Assembly (NCBI RefSeq): GCF_030167925.1
Contig: NZ_JASKUT010000001.1
Span: forward strand, 868,001 to 932,000
Direction of reading: 5' to 3'
DNA: 64,000 nucleotides
From: Paenibacillus silviterrae
GTDB lineage: Bacteria > Bacillota > Bacilli > Paenibacillales > NBRC-103111
The position numbers were made by a program, and so were the translations under genes. Below are positions 58,562-64,000 of this stretch, one piece after another. Under the pieces are notes generated by a model. That model saw nothing but the letters and a program-made list of their open reading frames with translations, was not told where the DNA came from and did not search any database. Each line of letters begins with the position of its first letter. The first letter of the stretch is position 1.

Positions 58562-58570
58562 TTCGACAAA
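58562..58570 (-). promoter_or_regulatory. Perfect Spo0A box facing the GGDEF-EAL gene
   Basis: On the minus strand TTTGTCGAA, a 9/9 match to the 0A box TTTGTCRAA, 37 bp before the start codon of the GGDEF-EAL gene. A GATAAT-like -10 lies just upstream of it on that strand, which would place the box in the transcribed start region, a position fitting repression. Confidence 0.6.
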
Positions 58571-58578
58571 AAAAGACA

Positions 58579-58598
58579 TTATCCTTCCCTTAGGATAA
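58579..58598. promoter_or_regulatory. Inverted repeat TTATCC-N8-GGATAA
   Basis: Perfect 6-bp arms at 58579-58584 and 58593-58598. One arm contains the GATAAT-like -10 of the minus-strand gene. It may be an operator or just promoter overlap. Confidence 0.35.
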
Positions 58599-58627
58599 CG
58601 ATCTAAGCTTCTCGGCGGTTTTTCCTT

Positions 58628-58650
58628 TTTGTCGAACGGTTGTGTATAAT
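58628..58650 (+). promoter_or_regulatory. Perfect Spo0A box and -10 of the hbd-ackA promoter
   Basis: TTTGTCGAA at 58628-58636 is a second 9/9 Spo0A box; TATAAT at 58645-58650 is a perfect -10. The box takes the place just downstream of a missing -35, close to the arrangement of Spo0A-bound promoters. The gene starts 49 bp after the -10. Confidence 0.6.
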
Positions 58651-58698
58651 AACACTGAGCAGAAGTGGTTAGACGAGTGAAGGAGTGTATCGTGAACT

Positions 58699-59574
58699 AT
58701 GTTGACATACAGCCGTATCGGTGTAGTGGGAGCAGGGACGATGGGTCAAGGCATTGCGCAGATGCTGGCGGCTCAAGGGCTGGAGGTGGTGCTCGTTGAA
58801 CGCTCCCAGGAGAAGATCGATCAGGCCCTCAAGCAGATAGAGATGAGCCTGGATAAGCAGCTGGAGAAATGGGCCATCACCGCCGTCGAGAAGAAGCTGA
58901 TTCTCGGAAGAATTCAATGCAGCCGGGAGCTGCAGCCGCTGGCGGATTGTCAGCTGGTCATTGAATCCGTAAGCGAGGATGTGGACATCAAGAAGCAGCT
59001 GTTCCGCGAGCTGGATGCCGTTTGTCCGAAGCCTATCATCCTGGCCAGTAATACATCCACTCTCAGCCTGACGGAAATTGCGGCGGAAACCGGATGCCCC
59101 GAAAGGGTAATCGGTTTGCACTTTATATATCCTGTATCCAAAATCGATCTTGTGGAAATCATCCGGGGCTTGCGCACAAGTGAACAGACCTTCACTGAAA
59201 CGAAAAGGTTCGTTGAAAATACGATTCAGAAGCGGGGCATTCAGGTCTATGAATCCCCTGGCTTCGTAACGACCCGGCTGATCTGCACCCTGATCAACGA
59301 GGCGCTGCACGTGCTGTCGGAGGGGGTAGCCACAGCGGAGGATATCGATGCGGCAATGCGTATCGGTTATGACTTTCACTACGGACCGCTGGAGATGGCG
59401 GACCGGTTCGGGCTCGATTCCGTGCTGGCCGCGATGGAGCGGATGTTCCGGGAGTTCGGAGATCTGAAATATCGTCCGGCCGTCCGGCTGAAGCAAATGG
59501 TGAGGGCGGGGCATTTGGGGACCAAAACGGGGCAAGGCTTTTTTCGATATGATGAGGACGGTGACCGGCTATGA
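58699..59574 (+). CDS. 3-hydroxyacyl-CoA dehydrogenase family protein (3-hydroxybutyryl-CoA dehydrogenase-like)
   Basis: A 291-residue NAD-dependent dehydrogenase with the Rossmann loop GVVGAGTMGQGIAQML and the C-terminal GTKTGQGFFRYDEDG. The catalytic His is present in GLHFIYPVSKIDLVEII, but the usual HFFNP is changed to HFIYP. The usual PGFVVNR is PGFVTTR here, so the substrate-contacting Asn of the family is Thr. It may act on another 3-hydroxy acid or acyl-CoA. ATG start after AAGGAGTG. Its stop overlaps the ackA start (ATGA). Confidence 0.8.
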   Translation: MLTYSRIGVVGAGTMGQGIAQMLAAQGLEVVLVERSQEKIDQALKQIEMSLDKQLEKWAITAVEKKLILGRIQCSRELQPLADCQLVIESVSEDVDIKKQLFRELDAVCPKPIILASNTSTLSLTEIAAETGCPERVIGLHFIYPVSKIDLVEIIRGLRTSEQTFTETKRFVENTIQKRGIQVYESPGFVTTRLICTLINEALHVLSEGVATAEDIDAAMRIGYDFHYGPLEMADRFGLDSVLAAMERMFREFGDLKYRPAVRLKQMVRAGHLGTKTGQGFFRYDEDGDRL

Positions 59575-60785
59575 ACGTGCTTGTTATTAATGCGGGGAGC
59601 TCGTCGCTTAAATTTCAGCTTTACAATATGGAGGACGAATCAGTGCTGGCCAAGGGCCGGGTAGAGCGCATCGGCATGGAATCGGCGATTCTGACCTATG
59701 AACCGGGTGATAGGCCGGAGGTCCGGGAAGTCGAGGAGGTGCTCGAGCATACGACCGCCGTCCGCAAGGTGCTGGAGATGCTGGTTCATCGCACGCACGG
59801 CGTGCTTACCTCCGTTCAAGAGATCGATGCCGTCGGCCATCGGGTTGTGCACGGAGGAGAGACGTTCTCCAGCTCGGTGATCGTGAATGAGGAAGTGAAG
59901 CGCGAAATCAAACGTTTGTTCGATCTGGCGCCCTTGCACAATCCTGCGGCCATGCTCGGCTTGAATGCGGTGGAAGCGAATATGCCGGACACCCCGCAGG
60001 CGCTTGTGTTTGATACCTCCTTCCACCAGTCCATGCCGCCGGTTTCTTATTTGTACCCGATCCCTATGGTGCTGTATAAAAAGCACAAGGTTCGGCGTTA
60101 CGGCTTCCATGGCACCTCCCACGCTTATGTGAGCGAACGGGCGGCCGCATACCTTGGGCGCCCTCTGGAGAAATTGAAGCTGGTGACCTGCCACATCGGG
60201 AACGGGGCAAGCTGTGCAGCGATCCTGGAAGGCAAATCTGTCGATACCAGCATGGGAATGACCCCGCTGGAAGGCTTGATGATGGGAACGCGCAGCGGCG
60301 ATATCGATCCGGCCATCGTGCCTTTCACGATGGGCAAGGAAGAGCTGACCTTGAACGAGGTAAGCTCCATGCTCAACAAACACAGCGGCTTAATGGCGAT
60401 ATCGGGCCTCGGCAGCGATATGCGTGAGGTTACGCAAGCGATGGAGGCGGGGGATCGCAACGCGAAGCTTGCCTTCGATATGTATGAGTACCGTCTGCGC
60501 AAGTATATAGGTTCTTACGCGGCTGCGATGAACGGACTGGACGCGATCGTGTTCACGGCTGGAGTGGGGGAGAATTCTGCTGTGCTTCGGGCGGCGGTGT
60601 GCCGGAATCTCACTTACTTCGGAGTGGATCTCGATGAGGAGGCCAATGCCCGCCGGGAGCCGGGGGACAGGGAAATCACCAAGCCGGGATCGCGCGTTAA
60701 GGTGCTGATCATCCCTACGAATGAAGAGCTGGTCATTGCACGCGATACGCATCGATTGATTTTGGAACAAAACCGTGTAAAATAA
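59571..60785 (+). CDS. ackA: Acetate kinase
   Basis: AckA moves phosphate between acetyl phosphate and ADP. The 404-residue ASKHA-fold protein has LVINAGSSSLKFQLYN, VGHRVVHGGETFSSS, GFHGTSHAYVSERAA, CHIGNGASCAAI and FTAGVGENSAVLR, all in order. No phosphotransacetylase gene is next to it. It is coupled to the dehydrogenase gene by a four-base overlap; acetate kinase is favoured over butyrate or propionate kinase by these motifs, but narrow substrate choice cannot be read. Confidence 0.93.
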   Translation: MNVLVINAGSSSLKFQLYNMEDESVLAKGRVERIGMESAILTYEPGDRPEVREVEEVLEHTTAVRKVLEMLVHRTHGVLTSVQEIDAVGHRVVHGGETFSSSVIVNEEVKREIKRLFDLAPLHNPAAMLGLNAVEANMPDTPQALVFDTSFHQSMPPVSYLYPIPMVLYKKHKVRRYGFHGTSHAYVSERAAAYLGRPLEKLKLVTCHIGNGASCAAILEGKSVDTSMGMTPLEGLMMGTRSGDIDPAIVPFTMGKEELTLNEVSSMLNKHSGLMAISGLGSDMREVTQAMEAGDRNAKLAFDMYEYRLRKYIGSYAAAMNGLDAIVFTAGVGENSAVLRAAVCRNLTYFGVDLDEEANARREPGDREITKPGSRVKVLIIPTNEELVIARDTHRLILEQNRVK

Positions 60786-60839
60786 TACGTTGCAATGAAT
60801 ACATACTAACAAGGTACATTTGACAGGAGGTAGACCGGT

Positions 60840-62138
60840 ATGGGCAGAAATTTAGTCATGATCCGCGACGTGGATCAGCATATAAATGAAACGGTGACCA
60901 TCGGATGCTGGCTGCACAATATTCGCTCCAGCGGCAAAATTCGCTTTCTTCAGCTGCGCGACGGTTCGGGCTTCATTCAAGGCGTTGTGGTGAAAAGCGA
61001 AGTGGCGGAGCAAATATGGGAGGATGCGGGAAAGCTTACGCAGGAGAGCTCGCTGTACGTAACGGGCGTTGTGCGTGAAGACACGCGGAGCAAAGGCGGC
61101 TTCGAGCTGACGGTTACCGGCGTGGAGATCATTCAGATTGCGACGGATTATCCGATTACTCCCAAGGAGCATGGGGTGGATTTCCTTATGGACCACCGTC
61201 ACCTGTGGATTCGTTCTCCGCGGCAGCGGGCGATTCTCGTGATCCGTGCCCAGATCATTCAAGCGGTTCAGGAATTTTTCGATAAGCGGGGCTTCCATTT
61301 AGTTGATCCTCCCATCTTGACGCCTTCCTCCTGCGAGGGGACGACAAACCTGTTTCATACGAAGTATTTTGACGAGGATGCCTATTTGACGCAAAGCGGG
61401 CAGCTCTACATGGAAGCTGCAGCGATGGCACTCGGCAAAGTCTATTCGTTCGGACCGACCTTCCGCGCGGAAAAATCGAAGACCCGCCGTCACTTGATCG
61501 AGTTCTGGATGATTGAGCCGGAGATGGCCTTCGTAACGCATGAGGAGAATTTGGAAGTGCAGGAGCAGTTCGTATCTTACGTGGTCCAGTCGGTCGTGGA
61601 GAAATGCCGCAAGGAGCTCGAGGTGCTGGAGCGGGATATTTCCAAGCTCGAGCGGATTCAGGCCCCGTTCCCGCGCATTACTTATGATGAGGCTGTGAAA
61701 TTCCTGCAAAGTAACGGACATGAATTCACATGGGGCGAGGATTTTGGTGCGCCGCACGAAACGGCGATTGCCGAGTCATACGACAAGCCGGTCTTTATCA
61801 CCCATTATCCGACCTCGATTAAGGCGTTCTACATGAAGCCGGACCCGAATCGTCCCGAGGTGGTGCTCTGCGCGGACATGATTGCACCGGAGGGCTACGG
61901 CGAAATCATCGGCGGAAGTCAGCGGATCGACGATCCGGAGCTGATGGAGCAGCGATTCCAGGAGCATGAGCTGTCTAAAGAGGCGTACCAATGGTATCTG
62001 GATCTTCGCCGATACGGGTCGGTTCCGCACTCGGGCTTTGGCCTTGGTTTGGAGCGGACGGTTGCCTGGATCTGCGGGCTGGATCACGTGCGCGAAACGA
62101 TTCCGTTCCCAAGGCTCCTGTACCGTCTTTACCCGTAA
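60840..62138 (+). CDS. asnS: Asparaginyl-tRNA synthetase
   Basis: Class IIb synthetase charging tRNA-Asn. The 432-residue protein has an OB-fold anticodon domain in its first 110 residues ([21 protein letters not shown]), class II motif 2 in [20 protein letters not shown] and motif 3 in [18 protein letters not shown] after ACAGGAGGT. It lies 54 bp after ackA; in B. subtilis aspB, not hbd-ackA, precedes asnS-dnaD. Confidence 0.95.
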   Translation: MGRNLVMIRDVDQHINETVTIGCWLHNIRSSGKIRFLQLRDGSGFIQGVVVKSEVAEQIWEDAGKLTQESSLYVTGVVREDTRSKGGFELTVTGVEIIQIATDYPITPKEHGVDFLMDHRHLWIRSPRQRAILVIRAQIIQAVQEFFDKRGFHLVDPPILTPSSCEGTTNLFHTKYFDEDAYLTQSGQLYMEAAAMALGKVYSFGPTFRAEKSKTRRHLIEFWMIEPEMAFVTHEENLEVQEQFVSYVVQSVVEKCRKELEVLERDISKLERIQAPFPRITYDEAVKFLQSNGHEFTWGEDFGAPHETAIAESYDKPVFITHYPTSIKAFYMKPDPNRPEVVLCADMIAPEGYGEIIGGSQRIDDPELMEQRFQEHELSKEAYQWYLDLRRYGSVPHSGFGLGLERTVAWICGLDHVRETIPFPRLLYRLYP

Positions 62139-62189
62139 ACAGAGCTTCATTGGCTGCAGGCATACGATTAGGGGAGAGAGGGATATGTC

Positions 62190-62864
62190 ATGAAGCATAA
62201 TGATTCGGATAGGCTGGAGCTGACTTCCCTTTTGCTGTCCGGCTGGAAGGAAGGGAGTGTCGATGTTCCCTACTGGCTGTTTCAATATTACACAAGGCTG
62301 GGCATCAATGAGCTGGACGTCATGCTGGTGCTGCATGTGATGGCTTTTAAGGCGAAGGAGGGCAAGGACTTTCCGACGCTGGAGGAGCTGCAGGACAGGA
62401 TGTCCGTTTCCCCGGAGAAGGTCATCTCCACATTGCAGAAGCTTCTGAAGGAAGGGCTGCTCCAGATTGATCAAGAGGTGGATCCGGTCAGCGGGGTCCA
62501 TTGCGAGAAGTATAACTGGAATCCGCTGATGCAGCGGCTTGCGGAGCAGCGGGTCGATGACCTGATGGCGCAAAAGCTGGCGGCGCGGACGGCTCCGTCT
62601 TCGAAGGGAAACGATATTTATTCGACCTTCGAAAAAGAGTTCGGCCGGCCGCTCACCCCCATGGAGCTGGAGTCGATTACGGGCTGGCTCGATAAGGACC
62701 GTTACCCGGAGGAGCTTATTCTGGCGGGGCTGAAGGAAGCGGTATTCGCAGGGAAGGTACACTTCCGGTATATCGACCGGATTCTCATTGAATGGCATCG
62801 CAACCGGGTGACAAGCGCCCAGCAAGCAAAGGAATATGCACAGAAATTCCGCTCCTCGCGGTAA
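62190..62864 (+). CDS. dnaD: DNA replication initiation protein DnaD
   Basis: DnaD helps load the replicative helicase at origins and at restart sites, with DnaA or PriA, DnaB and DnaI. The 224-residue protein has an N-terminal winged-helix domain (to about 100) and a C-terminal DnaB_2 domain with FEKEFGRPLTPMELESI and the DNA-binding YIDRILIEWHRN (YxxxIxxxW). Normal size. ATG after GGGGAGAGAGG. Order asnS-dnaD is as in B. subtilis; nth, which follows there, is absent. Confidence 0.93.
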   Translation: MKHNDSDRLELTSLLLSGWKEGSVDVPYWLFQYYTRLGINELDVMLVLHVMAFKAKEGKDFPTLEELQDRMSVSPEKVISTLQKLLKEGLLQIDQEVDPVSGVHCEKYNWNPLMQRLAEQRVDDLMAQKLAARTAPSSKGNDIYSTFEKEFGRPLTPMELESITGWLDKDRYPEELILAGLKEAVFAGKVHFRYIDRILIEWHRNRVTSAQQAKEYAQKFRSSR

Positions 62865-62871
62865 AATAAGA

Positions 62872-62913
62872 ACGACCTGCATCTCCCTGTCGGGCGAAGC
62901 AGGTCGTTTTTTG
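62872..62913 (+). terminator. Intrinsic terminator after dnaD
   Basis: AACGACCTGC pairs exactly with GCAGGTCGTT, followed by six Ts. The following 205 bp up to 63118 are AT-rich; a TATAAT at 63049-63054 may be the -10 for the ABC gene, without a good -35. Confidence 0.9.
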
Positions 62914-63118
62914 TATTCATCGGCGTTCACCAGGTCTATGCCTTAACTGCCTCTCATGAAAAGGTTTTTCCGACAAATGTTTTCAAAGTGAAAAAAATTT
63001 TTAATATTTCGGTATAAATTTTGTAACATTTGGGCATAAGCTCACGTCTATAATTTGTAAAATCATCCAGAAGACAAGAAGAAAGAGAGAGAAAGCGGAG
63101 GGACAGAGGAGGGGGACA

Positions 63119-63907
63119 ATGCTTTCATGGCTGCGTAAATCACAGAAAAGCCCGGCCGAAGAAATCCCTGCGGAACGAACAGCCGAAGGGTTGAACTTAG
63201 AGCCAGCCTTAGAGCAGATGAATTTGGATCTAAACGCACCGCTGCTCCGTGTAGCCGGAGTCGAACGCTCGTTTCAGGTCGGCGGGCAGCCCCTGCACGT
63301 ACTGAAAGGGATCGATATGGTGCTTTATCCGAAGCAGCTTGTGATGCTGAAGGGCCGCTCCGGCTCCGGCAAGACGACACTGCTTAATATGATCGGCGGG
63401 CTTGATCAACCGAACCAGGGGGAGATCGTGTTCAGGGAGCATCCCTTTCATCGGCTGGGCGATGATGAACGAACCTTGATCCGGAGGAAGGACATCGGTT
63501 TTATTTTTCAATCGTTCGCTCTGATGCCTTTGTTATCTGCCTGGGAGAATGTAGAGCTGTCGCTTCGGATGTCCGGAGTACCCCGATCCGAATGGAAGGG
63601 CCGGGTAGCTCACTGCCTGGAGCTGGTGGGTCTTACCAAGCGCATGCACCACCGGCCCTTCGAGCTTTCCGGGGGAGAGCAGCAGCGGGTAGCGATCGCC
63701 AAAGCGATTGCGCACCGTCCCAGCCTGCTGCTCGCCGATGAGCCGACAGCGGAGTTAGACTCTCAGATGGGCGCGCAGGTCATGGCCGTGTTTCGCGAAA
63801 TTATCCAAACAGAGCATGTGACCATATGCATGACTACACACGACCCGACGATAATGGAGGTTGCCGACCATGTATTCGAGATGGTGGATGGAAAATTCGT
63901 TTCGTAA
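63119..63907 (+). CDS. ABC transporter ATP-binding protein (MacB/LolD-like)
   Basis: A 262-residue ATPase subunit with Walker A GRSGSGKTTLLNM (Lys85), the Q-loop FIFQSFALMP, signature LSGGEQQRVAIAKAI, Walker B LLLADEPTAELD and switch histidine in TTHDP. The sequence type is that of the MacB/LolD/FtsE group, which drives extrusion or mechanotransmission rather than import. A polar N-terminal extension of about 35 residues precedes the domain. ATG after GAGGAGGGGG. The membrane and adaptor parts must lie beyond the window, beginning with the lipoprotein gene. Confidence 0.9.
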   Translation: MLSWLRKSQKSPAEEIPAERTAEGLNLEPALEQMNLDLNAPLLRVAGVERSFQVGGQPLHVLKGIDMVLYPKQLVMLKGRSGSGKTTLLNMIGGLDQPNQGEIVFREHPFHRLGDDERTLIRRKDIGFIFQSFALMPLLSAWENVELSLRMSGVPRSEWKGRVAHCLELVGLTKRMHHRPFELSGGEQQRVAIAKAIAHRPSLLLADEPTAELDSQMGAQVMAVFREIIQTEHVTICMTTHDPTIMEVADHVFEMVDGKFVS

Positions 63908-64000
63908 CGCCAAACGGAGGTCAAGCGGAAGGTCAAGAGTACTTATGCTCATGACCTTGGTGGCGGTGCTAGCCGTGACCGGCGGCTGCTCCGTGCTGCC
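63888..64000 (+). CDS. Putative lipoprotein, 5' part only
   Basis: An open frame running off the window, overlapping the end of the ABC gene by 20 bases. From ATG 63888 it would encode a basic n-region (RNAKRRSSGRSR), a hydrophobic stretch (VLMLMTLVAVLAV) and a lipobox TGGC, with Cys at codon 63987-63989, i.e. a signal peptide cut by LspA. Being next to a MacB-like ATPase, it may be a membrane-fusion adaptor. The start is uncertain: ATG 63945 or 63870 are alternatives. Confidence 0.6.
   Translation, partial: MENSFRNAKRRSSGRSRVLMLMTLVAVLAVTGGCSVL

Noticed and set aside
63026-63054. Sigma-A promoter before the ABC gene
   Set aside because: The TATAAT is perfect but the matching -35 position reads ACATTT, too weak for a separate feature.

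Overview
The window is a stretch of chromosomal core from a spore-forming Bacilli bacterium, most probably of the Paenibacillaceae. The evidence is a division and cell wall (dcw) cluster containing the sporulation genes spoVD and spoVE, followed by spoIIGA-sigE-sigG, the ylm block with sepF and divIVA, and ileS-lspA-rluD-pyr in almost the Bacillus subtilis order. The differences from B. subtilis are murF and murA inside the dcw cluster, no pyrP, pyrK or pyrD in the pyr operon, and a moderately high GC content. MurE carries the meso-DAP motif and a DAP acetylase pathway is encoded nearby. No prophage, insertion sequence, CRISPR array, tRNA or rRNA gene was recognised.

Layout. 1-18.9 kb: dcw cluster on the plus strand (rsmH end, ftsL, a PBP2B-like protein, spoVD, murE, murF, mraY, murD, spoVE, murG, murB, murA, divIB, ftsA, ftsZ). 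18.9-19.5 kb: a 550-bp gap holding the ftsZ terminator, a four-copy degenerate repeat and the spoIIG promoter. 19.5-22.1 kb: spoIIGA-sigE and sigG, with a sigma-F type promoter before sigG. 22.2-26.4 kb: ylmC, ylmD, ylmE, sepF, ylmG, ylmH and divIVA. 26.4-32 kb: Ile T-box and ileS, a reversed DksA-like gene, lspA and rluD. 32-35.2 kb: three genes of the acetylase branch of lysine/DAP synthesis. 35.3-44.4 kb: PyrR-attenuated pyrR-pyrB-pyrC-carA-carB-pyrF-pyrE. 44.4-52.8 kb: methionine salvage genes (mtnB, mtnX, mtnW, mtnE, mtnU) with a Pro T-box-proB-proA-proC block between mtnE and mtnW. 52.8-56.4 kb: LysR regulator and CYTH protein divergent from leuCD. 56.5-58.5 kb: a PAS-PAS-GGDEF-EAL protein. 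58.7-62.9 kb: a 3-hydroxyacyl-CoA dehydrogenase, ackA, asnS and dnaD. 63.1-64 kb: an ABC ATPase and the start of a lipoprotein gene.

How the genes work together. The first 26 kb makes lipid II, places the Z ring (FtsA, SepF, DivIVA) and includes the septal and cortex synthases. Mother-cell and forespore sigma factors are embedded in it. The middle of the window makes pyrimidines, proline and DAP, and recycles methylthioadenosine. Control sites visible in the DNA are two T-boxes, one pyr attenuator, one spoIIG-type Spo0A promoter, a pair of perfect Spo0A boxes between the c-di-GMP gene and hbd-ackA, and many intrinsic terminators.

Most of the window is ordinary conserved chromosome and I found no clear, wholly new biological system. 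The best leads are regulatory: mtnWXB lying downstream of a proline T-box, the Spo0A box pair at 58.6 kb, the repeat cluster at 19 kb, the stem-loops before pyrF and spoVD, and the CYTH-LysR pair facing leuCD. All functional names rest on reading motifs and gene order by eye; no database search was run.
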